64,000 nucleotides of DNA, taken from positions 62,001-126,000 of the forward strand of contig NZ_QAYC01000005.1 in NCBI RefSeq assembly GCF_003053725.1, given 5' to 3'. This document shows positions 20,017 to 29,564 of this stretch, one piece after another (position 1 is the first letter of the stretch; the number at the start of each line of letters is the position of its first letter). The stretch comes from Rhodovulum kholense (GTDB taxonomy: Bacteria > Pseudomonadota > Alphaproteobacteria > Rhodobacterales > Rhodobacteraceae). The notes below the pieces were generated by a model. The model was not told where the DNA came from. It did not search any database and was given only the letters and a program-made list of their open reading frames with translations. Both the position numbers and the translations under genes were made by a program.

Positions 20017-20858
20017 CCGCGCCCACCGGGTCGGTCCTGCTGGCGGGCGCCGTGGCGCGGCTGCGCGCGGCGGGCATTCCCGATCCGCAGCGCGATGCCC
20101 GGCGGCTTCTGGCCCATGCGCTGGAGATCGCGCCCGGACGCCTGACCCTCGTGCTGCCCGAGCCGGTGCCCCCGGCGGCGGAGGCCCGTTTTGCCGCCGC
20201 GCTCGACCGCCGCGCCGCGCGCGAACCGGTGTCGCATATCGTCGGGCTGCGGACCTTCTGGGGGCGCGATTTTCGCGTCAGCCGCGACGTGCTGGACCCC
20301 CGGCCGGAAACCGAGACGCTGATCGAGGCCGCCCTTTCCGCCCCTTATTCCAATGTGTTGGACCTTGGCACCGGGTCGGGCTGCATCCTTCTGACGCTGC
20401 TTCTGGAACGGCCGGGCACGGCCGGAACCGGCACCGACATCTCGGCTCCGGCGCTGGCCGTGGCGCGCGAGAACGCCGACCGGCTGGGATGCGACCGCGC
20501 GCGCTTCGTGCTGTCGGACTGGGACGCGGCGGTCGAGGGGCGGTTCGATCTTGTCGTCTCGAACCCGCCCTATATCGCCGAGGCCGAGATGCCGGGCCTT
20601 GCCCCCGATCTGGCCTTCGAGCCGCGCGGCGCGCTGACCGATGGCGGCGACGGACTGTCGGCCTACCGCGCCATCGCCCGCGCCGCCCCGGCCCGGCTGG
20701 CCCCGGGCGGACGGCTCCTGGTCGAGATCGGCCCGACCCAGGCCCGCGCGGTTTCCGCGATCTTTGCCGGGGCCGGCCTTGAAACCGTCGCGATCCGGCC
20801 CGATCTCGATGGTAGAGACCGGGTTGTCGAGGCACGCGTCGCGGCGCCGGGGACGTAA
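20013..20858 (+). CDS. prmC: Release-factor glutamine methyltransferase
   Basis: SAM-dependent N5-glutamine methyltransferase that modifies the GGQ motif of release factors. 281 residues. An N-terminal helical substrate domain is followed by the methyltransferase fold: [16 protein letters not shown] is SAM motif I and [11 protein letters not shown] holds the catalytic NPPY. It overlaps prfA by 4 nt. Its stop codon is embedded in a 9-bp hairpin (20853-20874). Confidence 0.96.
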   Translation: MTAPTGSVLLAGAVARLRAAGIPDPQRDARRLLAHALEIAPGRLTLVLPEPVPPAAEARFAAALDRRAAREPVSHIVGLRTFWGRDFRVSRDVLDPRPETETLIEAALSAPYSNVLDLGTGSGCILLTLLLERPGTAGTGTDISAPALAVARENADRLGCDRARFVLSDWDAAVEGRFDLVVSNPPYIAEAEMPGLAPDLAFEPRGALTDGGDGLSAYRAIARAAPARLAPGGRLLVEIGPTQARAVSAIFAGAGLETVAIRPDLDGRDRVVEARVAAPGT

Positions 20859-20874
20859 CGTCAAAACGTTGCGT
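20853..20874 (+). terminator. Hairpin overlapping the prmC stop codon
   Basis: ACGTAACGT (20853-20861) pairs with ACGTTGCGT (20866-20874), nine pairs with one G:T, around a CAAA loop; the TAA stop lies inside the 5' arm. No T run follows, so it may stabilise the 3' end rather than terminate. Confidence 0.4.
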
Positions 20875-21012
20875 GCCGCGCGTGGCTCTCGCCAAATGGC
20901 CGCAATTGGTGTATTTACCTCTTGCCAGCGTCTGTGGCCCGTGTTTACTGCACGCAGCGTTGGCCGGGTGCCGGGTAGGCGCCCCTCGCGCAAGACAAGC
21001 CAAAAAAGGGTC

Positions 21013-21059
21013 GACAGGGGCTCGTTTTGGACCCGCGCATTTCGACGCGCGGCCCTGTC
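21013..21059 (+). promoter_or_regulatory. Nested hairpins in the leader of the DUF4167 gene
   Basis: GACAGGG (21013-21019) pairs with CCCTGTC (21053-21059) and encloses a CCGCGC/GCGCGG hairpin (21033-21038, 21047-21052). The structure ends 37 nt before the start codon at 21097 within a 238-bp gene-free gap. A regulatory role is possible but not shown. Nothing else is recognised in the gap apart from the hairpin at its left end. Confidence 0.35.
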
Positions 21060-21096
21060 CCAAGACACCACCACTAGGCTGGAAACAAGAACACGC

Positions 21097-21771
21097 ATGA
21101 GACCGTCCAAGTCACGTTCGCGCTCCAAGTCGAACCGGTCGCGCTCGATCGGTAATATCGTCAATCGGGTCTTCGACAGTTCGGGTCCCGAGGGGAAGGT
21201 GCGCGGCACCCCGCAGCAGATCATCGACAAGTATAACCAGCTGGCGCGCGACGCCCATCTGGGGAACGACCGGGTCGCTGCCGAGAACTTTCAGCAGCAT
21301 GCCGAGCATTACGCGCGGCTGCTTGGCGAGGCCCAGCGCGAGCAGGACGCCCGCCGCGAACAGCAGGATGCCCAGCAACCCCGTCCGCGCGAGCGCGACG
21401 AGGCGCAGGAGACCTCTCAGGGCAACGACGAGGCCGAGGATTTCGCACCGAAGGCGGCCTCCGAAAGCGGCACCGACGTGATCGACATCGTCGGGGATGA
21501 CGACGGTCAGGAAAGCACCCTGGTCGAGACCCCCGAGGAAAGGCCCGCTCCGAAACCGCGCCGTCCGCGCAAACCGCGCGCGGTCAAGCCCAAGGGCGAC
21601 GAGGCCGGGGGCGCCGCAGAGGGCGGCGAGTCGGGACATGGGGACTCGGGTCAGGGCGGCGATCAGCCCGATACACCGAAATCCGGCAGCGGGAAACGGC
21701 GCGGCGACACGGCCGCGAATGACGGCCAACCGGCCAGTGACCCGCAGCGCGAGGCCCCCGCGGCCGAGTGA
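21097..21771 (+). CDS. DUF4167 domain protein with low-complexity tail
   Basis: 224 residues. The N-terminus (MRPSKSRSRSKSNRSRSIGN) is a basic Arg/Ser run followed by NRVFDSSGPEGKVRGTPQQI and a helix with AENFQQHAEHYARLL, the DUF4167 domain common in alphaproteobacteria and suspected to bind RNA. From about residue 85 the chain is acidic, Pro/Gly/Ser rich and clearly disordered, with an internal basic patch (PKPRRPRKPRAVKPK). The start at 21097 is chosen by the domain boundary; the longer frame upstream overlaps prmC. No biochemical function is known. Confidence 0.85.
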   Translation: MRPSKSRSRSKSNRSRSIGNIVNRVFDSSGPEGKVRGTPQQIIDKYNQLARDAHLGNDRVAAENFQQHAEHYARLLGEAQREQDARREQQDAQQPRPRERDEAQETSQGNDEAEDFAPKAASESGTDVIDIVGDDDGQESTLVETPEERPAPKPRRPRKPRAVKPKGDEAGGAAEGGESGHGDSGQGGDQPDTPKSGSGKRRGDTAANDGQPASDPQREAPAAE

Positions 21772-21866
21772 TCGGCGCAAGCTTCTGCGTGCCCTTCCGA
21801 ATGACCGGCGGCGCCATGCGCCGCCGTTTTCATGTCAGGTATAAGGTCCGCTGCACGGGCTTTGCG

Positions 21867-22715
21867 TCAGCCGCGCGCGGCGACCAGAGCCCGCGCCAGG
21901 GCGCAGAACGCCTCCAGCGGCAGCTGTTCGGCGCGCTCGGTGGGGGCGATGCCGACGGACTGCAGCAGATCCTCGATCCCGGGGGCGAGTCCCTTGAGGC
22001 TTGCCCTCAGCATCTTCCGGCGTTGCCCGAAGGCCGCCGCCACCACCCGTTCCAGCACCGCCGGATCGGCCTCGAAGCGCGGGGCGGGCAGGGCGGTCAG
22101 ATGCACCACGGCCGAGGCCACCTTGGGCGGCGGCGTGAAGGCCTCGGGCGGCAGCTTCAGGGCGATCCGCGCATCCGTGCGCCATTGCGCCAGGATCGCG
22201 AGCCGCCCATAGGCCTTGCTCCCCGGCTCGGCCACGATCCGCTCGGCGACCTCCTTCTGGAACATCAGCGTCAGGCTCGACCAGACCGGCGGCCAGATGG
22301 CGGGCGTCAGCCAGCGCACCAGAAGCTCGGTGCCGACATTGTAGGGCAGGTTCGCCACGATCTTCACCGGCGGCGTCAGATGCGCCAGCGGATCGAGCGC
22401 CAGCGCGTCGCCATTCACCACTTCGAGCCGCCCGGGATAGGCCGCCGCGATCTCGGCCAGCGCGGCCAGGCACCGCGTGTCCTTCTCGACCGCCAGAACC
22501 CGCCGCGCGCCCTCGGCCAGAAGCCCCCGGGTCAGCCCGCCGGGGCCGGGCCCCACCTCCAGCACGTCGGCTCCGCCCAGATCGCCCGCCACCCGCGCGA
22601 TCTTGGCCGTCAGGTTCAGATCCAGAAGAAAGTTCTGCCCCAGTGCCTTTTTCGCCGACAGCCCATGCGCTGCGATCACCTCGCGCAGCGGCGGCAACCC
22701 GTCGATCGTGCTCAT
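21867..22715 (-). CDS. rsmA: 16S rRNA dimethyladenosine transferase
   Basis: Dimethylates two adjacent adenines in helix 45 of 16S rRNA during small-subunit assembly (KsgA). 282 residues from ATG 22715. Visible: [11 protein letters not shown] at the start of the fold, [16 protein letters not shown] as SAM motif I, and [11 protein letters not shown] as the NLPY catalytic motif. It is the last gene of the leftward lptF-lptG-lptD-surA-pdxA-rsmA series; the pdxA-rsmA gap holds a REP-like hairpin. Order surA-pdxA-rsmA is the common proteobacterial arrangement. Confidence 0.96.
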   Translation of the reverse strand: MSTIDGLPPLREVIAAHGLSAKKALGQNFLLDLNLTAKIARVAGDLGGADVLEVGPGPGGLTRGLLAEGARRVLAVEKDTRCLAALAEIAAAYPGRLEVVNGDALALDPLAHLTPPVKIVANLPYNVGTELLVRWLTPAIWPPVWSSLTLMFQKEVAERIVAEPGSKAYGRLAILAQWRTDARIALKLPPEAFTPPPKVASAVVHLTALPAPRFEADPAVLERVVAAAFGQRRKMLRASLKGLAPGIEDLLQSVGIAPTERAEQLPLEAFCALARALVAARG

Positions 22716-22723
22716 GCCCGCGC

Positions 22724-22780
22724 CCTTTCTTCTTCTTGGCGAAAATACCCGCCGGGGGTCCGGGGGTGGCACACCCCCGG
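22724..22780. repeat. REP-like intergenic element between pdxA and rsmA
   Basis: The spacer contains a CTTCTTCTTGGCGAAAATA-type lead followed by CCGGGGG-rich sequence and a perfect 9-bp hairpin (22760-22768 with 22772-22780, loop GCA). I recognise this lead-plus-GC-hairpin layout as a dispersed intergenic repeat of Rhodobacteraceae, from memory; only one copy is in the window. It may shape expression of rsmA relative to pdxA. Confidence 0.5.
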
Positions 22781-22795
22781 CGCCGGCCACATGGC

Positions 22796-23779
22796 CTAGC
22801 GCCGCCCCGCCGCGCGCGCCAGCGCCATCTCGCGCGCCAGCTCCAGCGCGGCAATCAGGCTCGACGGATCGGCCCGGCCGGTGCCCGCGATGTCGAAGGC
22901 GGTGCCGTGATCGGGCGAGGTGCGGATGAAGGGCAGCCCCAGCGTCACGTTCACGCCGCCCGCGAAATCGAGCGTCTTGATCGGGATCAGCGCCTGGTCG
23001 TGATACATCGCGACCGCCACGTCATAGCGCGCGCGCGCCCCCGGGTGAAACATCGTGTCGGCCGACAACGGCCCCGCGATCCGCATCCCCTCGGCCCGGA
23101 GCCGGTCCAGCAGCGGACCGATCAGCGCGATTTCCTCGCCGCCCATCGCGCCGCCCTCGCCCGCATGGGGGTTGAGCCCGGCCACCGCCAGACGCGGGGA
23201 CTCGATCCCGAAATCGCGGATCAGCGCGGTCTCGGTGATCCTGAGGCTTCTTTCCAGCAGATCGGCGGTCAGCGCCCGCGGCACCTCGGCCAGCGCGATA
23301 TGAATGGTCACCGGCACCACCTTCAGGGCGGGCGCGGCCAGCATCATCACCACGTGCTCGACCCCGGCGAGATGGGCCAGGAACTCGGTATGGCCGGGAT
23401 GCGGAAAGCCTGCCCCGTCCTGCAGCGCCTTCTTGTGGATCGGCGCGGTGCACAGGGCCGAGGCCTTCCCCTCCTGCACCAGCGCGACGCCGCGGGCGAT
23501 GGCCTCGATCACGCCCGCCGCATTGGCCGGGTCGGGGCGGCCCGGAACGGCGGGGGCTGGGAAGGGCAGGCGCAGCACCGGCAGCGCGGTCGCGGCCACA
23601 TGCATCGCCTCGGCGGGCGCGTGGATCTCGGTATGGGGCGTGCCCTCGGGCAGGTGCCGGGGGTCGCCGATCCAGAAGAAGGGCAGGCGCGCGCCCAGGG
23701 TCTGCCAGGCGCGGGCCGCGATTTCAGGGCCGATCCCGGCGGGTTCGCCGCAGCTCAGCGCGATGGGCAGGCCGGTCAT
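22796..23779 (-). CDS. pdxA: 4-hydroxythreonine-4-phosphate dehydrogenase
   Basis: Step of the DXP-dependent pyridoxal phosphate pathway. 327 residues from ATG 23779; the extra upstream frame is antisense-type sequence within surA. Visible: [14 protein letters not shown] at the N-terminus, TAPIHKKAL and [13 protein letters not shown] with substrate and metal ligands, [15 protein letters not shown], and [12 protein letters not shown] carrying the last metal histidine. The start codon overlaps the surA stop by 4 nt, so the two are coupled. Confidence 0.96.
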   Translation of the reverse strand: MTGLPIALSCGEPAGIGPEIAARAWQTLGARLPFFWIGDPRHLPEGTPHTEIHAPAEAMHVAATALPVLRLPFPAPAVPGRPDPANAAGVIEAIARGVALVQEGKASALCTAPIHKKALQDGAGFPHPGHTEFLAHLAGVEHVVMMLAAPALKVVPVTIHIALAEVPRALTADLLERSLRITETALIRDFGIESPRLAVAGLNPHAGEGGAMGGEEIALIGPLLDRLRAEGMRIAGPLSADTMFHPGARARYDVAVAMYHDQALIPIKTLDFAGGVNVTLGLPFIRTSPDHGTAFDIAGTGRADPSSLIAALELAREMALARAAGRR

Positions 23780-25011
23780 GGCTCGCGGATGATGGCGTCG
23801 GCTTTCAGCTCGGCAAGATAGCTGTCGGCATAGCCCGCCATCCGCTGGCCGAACAGCTGCCGCCGCACCGCCTCGCGGTCGACCGCGCCGTCCTCGCCCA
23901 GATCGGGCGTGCGGCCGCACAGCATCAGCACCACCGCGGCCCGGGCATTGCCCAGCGCATAGGACACCTCGTTATCGTCGAGCTTGGCCAGTTCCTGCGC
24001 CACTTCGGGCGGCAGATCGCTGACCTGGCGGGTTTCGCGCACCAGCCGCTCGGGCGGCAGGCCGTGCGCCACGCCGTAAAGATCGTCGCAGGTATCGGCC
24101 TGCATCCTGACCTTCATCGCCTGCGCCAGCGTCCCGCCGGGAATGATGAACTTGGCATAGTCGACGGCGGCGGTCTTCGGCCCCTCGGTTCGGCCCTCGC
24201 GGATCGAGCGCAGCTGGAACAGAACGATGGCATTGTCCATCTCGATCGGTTCCGACACCTTGCCCGGCCCCAGCGCCAGCACCTGCCCGGCGACAGAGGG
24301 CGGCAGCTTCGAGAGCGGCATCCAGCCCATGCGCCCGCCCTGATCGCGCGACCGCGACACCGAATACTTGCGCGCCGCGGCGGCGAAGGCATCGGCGCTG
24401 TCGATGGATCCGGTCAGCTGGCGCGCCAGCGCCAGCGCATCGCGCCGATAATCGGGCGTGTCGGCCCGCAGCACGATTTCCGACAGCAGCACCTGGGTTC
24501 CCGCCGCGGCGGCCGAGCCGCCCCCGGCGGCCGATTGCACCGCGCGGTCGATCTCGGCATCGGTGACCTGGGTCCGCGGCCCGTATTTCGCGCGCACGAC
24601 CTCGCGCCAGGCCAGCCCGGACTTGACGAAATCGCGGAAGCTTTCCTCGGACACGCCGGCCTGGCCGATCAGCACAACGAACTGGTCGACATCGAGGTTT
24701 CCGCGCGCGGCGAATTCTTCCATGCCTTCCTTTAGCTGCTCGTCGCTGACCGTGATGCCCAGCCGTTCGGCCTCGTCCAGGCGCAGCCGGTCGTCGATCA
24801 GGCCGTCCAGCGCGACCTTCTCGATATTGGGCGGATTGCCGAGCAGCCGGAGGAACTGGATCCGCTGATCCATCTCGTAATTGGTGATCGCCTTGTCGTT
24901 GACGAACAGCCGCGGGGCGAAGGGGCCTCCCTGCTGCGCCATGCTGCCATCGGCACCGCTCAGCACCAGAATTGCCACGGCCGCAGCCGCAAGGCCAACG
25001 CGTCCGATCAT
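23776..25011 (-). CDS. surA: Periplasmic chaperone / parvulin isomerase SurA
   Basis: Escorts unfolded outer-membrane proteins across the periplasm to the BAM complex. 411 residues, with an N-terminal signal peptide (MIGRVGLAAAAVAILVLSGA). The chaperone SurA_N region begins LFVNDKAITNYEMDQRIQFL, and a rotamase domain spans roughly residues 170-280 with GGRMGWMPLSKLPPSV, the parvulin-type block. It lies 28 bp downstream of lptD, itself a SurA client, and overlaps pdxA by 4 nt. Confidence 0.93.
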   Translation of the reverse strand: MIGRVGLAAAAVAILVLSGADGSMAQQGGPFAPRLFVNDKAITNYEMDQRIQFLRLLGNPPNIEKVALDGLIDDRLRLDEAERLGITVSDEQLKEGMEEFAARGNLDVDQFVVLIGQAGVSEESFRDFVKSGLAWREVVRAKYGPRTQVTDAEIDRAVQSAAGGGSAAAAGTQVLLSEIVLRADTPDYRRDALALARQLTGSIDSADAFAAAARKYSVSRSRDQGGRMGWMPLSKLPPSVAGQVLALGPGKVSEPIEMDNAIVLFQLRSIREGRTEGPKTAAVDYAKFIIPGGTLAQAMKVRMQADTCDDLYGVAHGLPPERLVRETRQVSDLPPEVAQELAKLDDNEVSYALGNARAAVVLMLCGRTPDLGEDGAVDREAVRRQLFGQRMAGYADSYLAELKADAIIREP

Positions 25012-25039
25012 GCCTGTCCTCCGTTCTTCGTCTGCCTCA

Positions 25040-27208
25040 TCAGCGCATGCACCGCCGTGCGCCGCCGCTCTTTCCCCGCGATCCGAACCCGGCCAGAGAG
25101 ACCGTCAGATCGAAATCGGTGGACGGGTTCACATTAGTGGACGAGGTGAAGCGGCGCGAGAGGGAAAGATCCACGCTCACGCACTCATTGCTGTATTCGA
25201 GCCCCAGCCCGGCCTTGGCGGCCTCGTCGGCCACGAAGTCGTAGCGCCAGTTGGCCTTGCCGGTCCAGTTGCGGTGAAAGTCGTAGGCGGCGTCGACCAG
25301 CCATTCCGACCGGTCGTCGGTGCGGTCTTCCGACGGGTTGGCCTCGACCCAGAGCAGGCTCGACCCGATGTCGATCCCGTCCTTTTCCCAGTCGATCCTG
25401 AGATCGTTCTTGGTGAAGTCGAACGAGTCGTCGAAAATGGCCCTGTTGGTCAGGCTGACCGCCGTGCCGAAATCGAGCTTGACCGCAGTCAGCCAGTCCG
25501 ACATGTCGCCCTCGAGCCCCGAGCCGCTGGCGAACTGGTCGTCATCCTCGAAGCGCCAGATCCGCCCGACGGTCAGACCCAGAGCCCATCCGCTGGGGGC
25601 ATAGCGGGTCCAGCCCAGACCGAGATTGGCGCGCAGCCCGGTTTCGCGCGCATCCTCGCCCGCAAAGCGCGACATCGAGAAAAGGTTGCCCTCGTCGAAT
25701 TCGACCAGCACGCCGTCCTCGTTCGGGATGTCGCTGTTGTCGTCGTGGCTCCAGGCCAGCTGGACCACCGGTTCGAGGATCTGCGAGCTGCCATCGGCTG
25801 CGCTCTTGACCATCGGCCAGCGCAGCTCGACCGCCGCGCCGGGGGTCAGTCGGGTCTGGCTGCCGCCATAGACGGCGTCGTCGCCGATTTCGTAATGATC
25901 GAGCGTGACCTCGCCCAGCGTCGCCAGAACCATCCCGTTCCGAAGCGTCCAGTCGCGGCGCCAGTCCGCGCCGATGGTCACGCGGCCCAGATCCATGCCG
26001 TCGCCATAACTGTCGAAATCCGGCCCGTCGGTCTCTTCGGTCGACCGGCGGTGCAGCATGTCGGCCGAAAACTCGAGCCGGGCGAGACCGCCCAGCGTCG
26101 CGGGTTCGAACCGGCGCACATAGTCGGCCTCGCCCACGAGGGAGGGCATCGTGGAATTGTCTTCCGAATCGCGGAGCGTCTTGAGATGGCCGATCTCGGC
26201 CCGGATCAGCTCGTCGCGGCGGGCGCGGCTGATCTCGACCGAGCTTTCCAGCCGGTCCTGTTCGGAATAGCCGTAATCCAGCAGATAGGCGCGGTCCGAG
26301 ACGGTCTCGATGTCGAAATCGAGCTTGAAGTCCCGGGGCAGATCGAAACTGCCTTCGGCAAAGAGGTAATGCCGGGTCTCGCCCTCGAGGATGTCGTCGC
26401 GCGAGATGGCGCCGTTCACCTCGATCTCGCCCCGGGTGAAGGCGCGGCGGTAGCGCAGTTCCAGGGTGCGCGTCTGGCTGCCCGAGAGATAGGGGGTCAG
26501 CGTCAGGTCCTGCGAGGGGCCGAGTTCGATGAAATAGGGGATCTTGATGCCGGTGCCGAGCTGGTCGGTGATCCGGGTCGAGGGCGTCAGGAAGCCGGTC
26601 GCGCGCTTGCGCGACGGGTCGGGCACGCGCAGATGCGGCAGATAGAAGACCGGCACGCCCGCGACCTCGAGCCGGGCATGGTCGAAATAGATCTGGCCTT
26701 CCTGTTCGTCATGGATGATGCGGCTGGCCCGGATCTGCCAGAGCGGCACCTCGCCGTTCACGCAGACCTTGCAGGTCGAGGCGACGGTTTCGCCCAGCCG
26801 GTTGTAGCGCCCCGCCACCCGCTGGATGTCGGCCGCCGCGATCTGCAGCTGCTGGTCCAGCACCATCCGGGCCGAGCGCAGGATGCCTTCGGTCATGTCG
26901 GCCGAAAGCTCTGCGCTGTCGGCCAGAAAGACGGTGTCGGGACCCGAGGTCAGGGTGATCGGTCCCTCGATGGCCAGGGTCTCGCCGTCGCGGTCATAGA
27001 CGATCCGCGCGGCCTCGAGCCGGGTCTTGCCATAGAAGACCTCGACATTGCCCTCGGCCACCAGCTCGCGCAGATCGCCGACCGAGATCCGGTCGGCGAC
27101 CAGGGTCGCGGCCGGGCGCGCGGCCTCTTCGGCGAAAAGCCGGTCGGGCAGCGCGGCTGCGCCCGTCGTCAGGGCGGTGGTCAGGGCGAAGGCAAGAAGG
27201 GCCCGCAT
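25040..27208 (-). CDS. lptD: LPS-assembly outer-membrane protein LptD
   Basis: Outer-membrane translocon that, with LptE, inserts lipopolysaccharide into the outer leaflet. 722 residues. After a signal peptide (MRALLAFALTTALTTGAAAL) comes the periplasmic LptA-like domain (VEGNVEVFYG-type repeat, residues about 45-115), followed by a long beta-barrel with alternating aromatic strands and the hallmark YLPHLRVPDPSRKRATGFL near residue 190. Two Cys in CKVCVNG near residue 143 may form the interdomain disulfide. Its ATG overlaps the lptG stop by 1 nt (TGATG). Confidence 0.95.
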   Translation of the reverse strand: MRALLAFALTTALTTGAAALPDRLFAEEAARPAATLVADRISVGDLRELVAEGNVEVFYGKTRLEAARIVYDRDGETLAIEGPITLTSGPDTVFLADSAELSADMTEGILRSARMVLDQQLQIAAADIQRVAGRYNRLGETVASTCKVCVNGEVPLWQIRASRIIHDEQEGQIYFDHARLEVAGVPVFYLPHLRVPDPSRKRATGFLTPSTRITDQLGTGIKIPYFIELGPSQDLTLTPYLSGSQTRTLELRYRRAFTRGEIEVNGAISRDDILEGETRHYLFAEGSFDLPRDFKLDFDIETVSDRAYLLDYGYSEQDRLESSVEISRARRDELIRAEIGHLKTLRDSEDNSTMPSLVGEADYVRRFEPATLGGLARLEFSADMLHRRSTEETDGPDFDSYGDGMDLGRVTIGADWRRDWTLRNGMVLATLGEVTLDHYEIGDDAVYGGSQTRLTPGAAVELRWPMVKSAADGSSQILEPVVQLAWSHDDNSDIPNEDGVLVEFDEGNLFSMSRFAGEDARETGLRANLGLGWTRYAPSGWALGLTVGRIWRFEDDDQFASGSGLEGDMSDWLTAVKLDFGTAVSLTNRAIFDDSFDFTKNDLRIDWEKDGIDIGSSLLWVEANPSEDRTDDRSEWLVDAAYDFHRNWTGKANWRYDFVADEAAKAGLGLEYSNECVSVDLSLSRRFTSSTNVNPSTDFDLTVSLAGFGSRGKSGGARRCMR

Positions 27209-28308
27209 CAGCCGTCCTCCAGGTGCAGCAGCAGTCCGAGCGACAGTAAGATCCCTGCCAGCGGCGGGCTCCAGGCCGCGAGCGCCACGGGAATCTGCCC
27301 GTTCTCTCCCAATACCTGCGCGAAGTTGCGCAGGAAGAACAGCCCCAGTCCAAGCCCCAGCGCCAGCATCGCCATCGTGCCGGTGCGGCCGAAGCGGACA
27401 TGGCGCATGGTGAAGGCCGCGCCCAGCAGCACCATGGCCGCCATCACCAGCGGCATGGCTAGTTCCATCTGGAACCAGACCCGCTGGGGCAGGGCCGAAA
27501 AGCCCGCCCGGTCGAGACCCGCGATGAAGGCGGGCAGATCCCAGATCGCGACGGCGGCGGGGCGGGCAAAGCTGTCGCGGATGTTCTCGAGCGTCAGGTC
27601 GGAGGGCAGCACCAGCTGCGGCGAGACCACCGCCCGGGCTTCAGGATTGTCGATCTCGGGGCCGAAGCCCCAGCGCTTGGCGTCGCGGATGTCCCAGCCC
27701 TGGGGCCGCAGCCGGGCCTCGGCGGCCTCGATCCGCCAGACCGGGGCGCCCTTGGCATCGAGCGACAGGAAGGTCACGTCGTAGAACCGGGTGGCCTGGG
27801 CATCGGCGCGCGCGGCGCGGATCACGGTCTGGCCCGAAAGCGAGCCCTGCCGGAGCCAGAGCCCTTCCGAGCTGACCGACAGCACGCTGGCCTCGCGCCC
27901 CTTGTAGCGGGAAGAGACCGAGTCATACTGGCGCGAGGTGGCGGCGATGATCGGGTTGAAGATCGCGACGGCGATGACGCCATAGACCAGCGCCACCACG
28001 ACCGGCGCGGTCAGGCTGCGCAGCGCCGAGCGCCCCGAGGCACGGGCGATCACCAGTTCCGAGCTGCGCGCCAGCGCCAGAAACAGCGCGACCGTCGCCA
28101 TGACCGCGATCAGCGGCAGGATCGTGTAAAGATCGCCCGGCACCTTCAGCAGGGACAGATGCAGCGCGCCGCCGATACCCAGGGTGCCGGTGTCGAAGTC
28201 GCGCAGCTCCTCGACCATGTCGATCAGCACCATGATGGCGCCGAAGATGCCGAGGATGGCCAGCAGATAGAGCGTGAACTTGCGGGCGATGTAGAAATGC
28301 AGGGTCAT
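27208..28308 (-). CDS. lptG: LPS export ABC transporter permease LptG
   Basis: Inner-membrane permease that, paired with LptF and driven by LptB, extracts LPS toward the Lpt bridge. 366 residues with six membrane helices: three at the N-terminus, a periplasmic beta-jellyroll domain about residues 130-260, and three at the C-terminus. The N-terminal LHFYIARKFTLYLLAILGIF pattern and the LALARSSELVIARASGRSAL coupling-helix segment are family hallmarks. It overlaps lptF by 4 nt and lptD by 1 nt. Confidence 0.95.
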   Translation of the reverse strand: MTLHFYIARKFTLYLLAILGIFGAIMVLIDMVEELRDFDTGTLGIGGALHLSLLKVPGDLYTILPLIAVMATVALFLALARSSELVIARASGRSALRSLTAPVVVALVYGVIAVAIFNPIIAATSRQYDSVSSRYKGREASVLSVSSEGLWLRQGSLSGQTVIRAARADAQATRFYDVTFLSLDAKGAPVWRIEAAEARLRPQGWDIRDAKRWGFGPEIDNPEARAVVSPQLVLPSDLTLENIRDSFARPAAVAIWDLPAFIAGLDRAGFSALPQRVWFQMELAMPLVMAAMVLLGAAFTMRHVRFGRTGTMAMLALGLGLGLFFLRNFAQVLGENGQIPVALAAWSPPLAGILLSLGLLLHLEDG

Positions 28309-29453
28309 GCGGCGCGCTCCCGGGGCGGGCGGGGACGGCGGCGGCGCATCGCCGACAGCCAGATCAGCCCCAGCCCCAGCGCGATGCCGATCAGCGGCGG
28401 GGCATAGGTCACGGGCCAGAGCGCCGCATCGCTTTGCGCGACGCCCGCGGCCGAGTTGCTGAGGAAGTTGACTGCGATCAGCAGGGCGATGGCCAGCCCG
28501 ATCTGGCGGCCGAGCCCGAAGCGCGAGAACCCGCCGGCCATGAGCGCCCCATAGCCGATCAGCGCACCGGCCACGGCCAGCAAGGCCTGGGCGGTGCGCG
28601 CATGGCCCTCATAGAGAAAGAGCGCAAGCGGCTTGCCCGACGCCTCGATCAACTCGGGGCTGGGAAACAACAGGTCGCGGGTCGACATCTCGTCCAGCGA
28701 CGGGCGGCGGATCCGGGCGCTGCCGATCAGGCCCGAGATGTCATAGGCGAAATCGTCGAAGGTGGCGGTCGAGAGCCGCCGGTCTTCCTCGCGCAGCCAC
28801 TGGGCCATGCCGTCGATCATCACCAGCTTGGGGCCGTCCTCGCTTTGCACCAGAAAGGCGCGGTTCGCGGTATAGGTGACGCGGGTCGCGGGATCGGTGG
28901 CGTCCGACAGGTAGATCTGTTTCAGCTCGCCCGACCGGGCGATCTCGCGGATGAAGACGGTGATGCCGCTGGCCGGGTGCAGGAACTGCCCCGCCGACAG
29001 GAACCGGGCGGTGAAATCGCGCGAAATCTCGGCCTGGCGCAGGTCGAGCTGGGCGCGGCTGGCGGGCACCAGGAAATGGGTCAGGATGCAGATCGGGATC
29101 GCCACCAGCAGCCCGAACAGCGCGACCGGCCGCGCCAGGCGCCAGGGGCTGCAGCCAAGCGCCTGCATCACCACCATCTCGCTTTCGTTGGTCAGCCGGT
29201 TGACCACATAGACCGTCGCCGCGAAGGCCGCGATGGGCAGCACCAGACGGATCACGTTGGGCAGCGTCAGGGCCGCGAATTCCAGAAAGACCAGGGCCGA
29301 CTGCCCGTCGCCGATGATGTCGTTGAACAGCGACACGCCCCGGTTGACCCAGTAGACCGAGACCAGCACGAGGGCGAAAAAGCCGAACAGGACGGTCAGC
29401 TGCGCCAGAAGGTATCGGTCGAATCTGGGCACAAATATCCCCGGCAGGTCCAT
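28305..29453 (-). CDS. lptF: LPS export ABC transporter permease LptF
   Basis: Partner of LptG in the LptB2FG exporter. 382 residues, same layout: an N-terminal amphipathic start (FDRYLLAQLTVLFGFF), three helices, a periplasmic domain, and three more helices. The cytoplasmic coupling loop includes NRLTNESEMVVMQALGCSPW. It is the first gene of the leftward lptF-lptG-lptD-surA-pdxA series. Divergent from pepA over 111 bp, which should carry both promoters. Confidence 0.95.
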   Translation of the reverse strand: MDLPGIFVPRFDRYLLAQLTVLFGFFALVLVSVYWVNRGVSLFNDIIGDGQSALVFLEFAALTLPNVIRLVLPIAAFAATVYVVNRLTNESEMVVMQALGCSPWRLARPVALFGLLVAIPICILTHFLVPASRAQLDLRQAEISRDFTARFLSAGQFLHPASGITVFIREIARSGELKQIYLSDATDPATRVTYTANRAFLVQSEDGPKLVMIDGMAQWLREEDRRLSTATFDDFAYDISGLIGSARIRRPSLDEMSTRDLLFPSPELIEASGKPLALFLYEGHARTAQALLAVAGALIGYGALMAGGFSRFGLGRQIGLAIALLIAVNFLSNSAAGVAQSDAALWPVTYAPPLIGIALGLGLIWLSAMRRRRPRPPRERAA

Positions 29454-29564
29454 GATCGGGCGGCAGACTAGTCCAATCGTCTTGGGGGGAAAACTGCTAT
29501 CTGGTCAAGCGGGGGGTGCCGGATTAGGTAGGGACCGACAGGTATACCAGATCAGGAGCCGCCG

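Noticed and set aside
24881-27784. Plus-strand frame of 967 codons opposite surA, lptD and lptG
   Set aside because: The opposite genes are well supported and form a coupled run; this frame has no features of a protein family.
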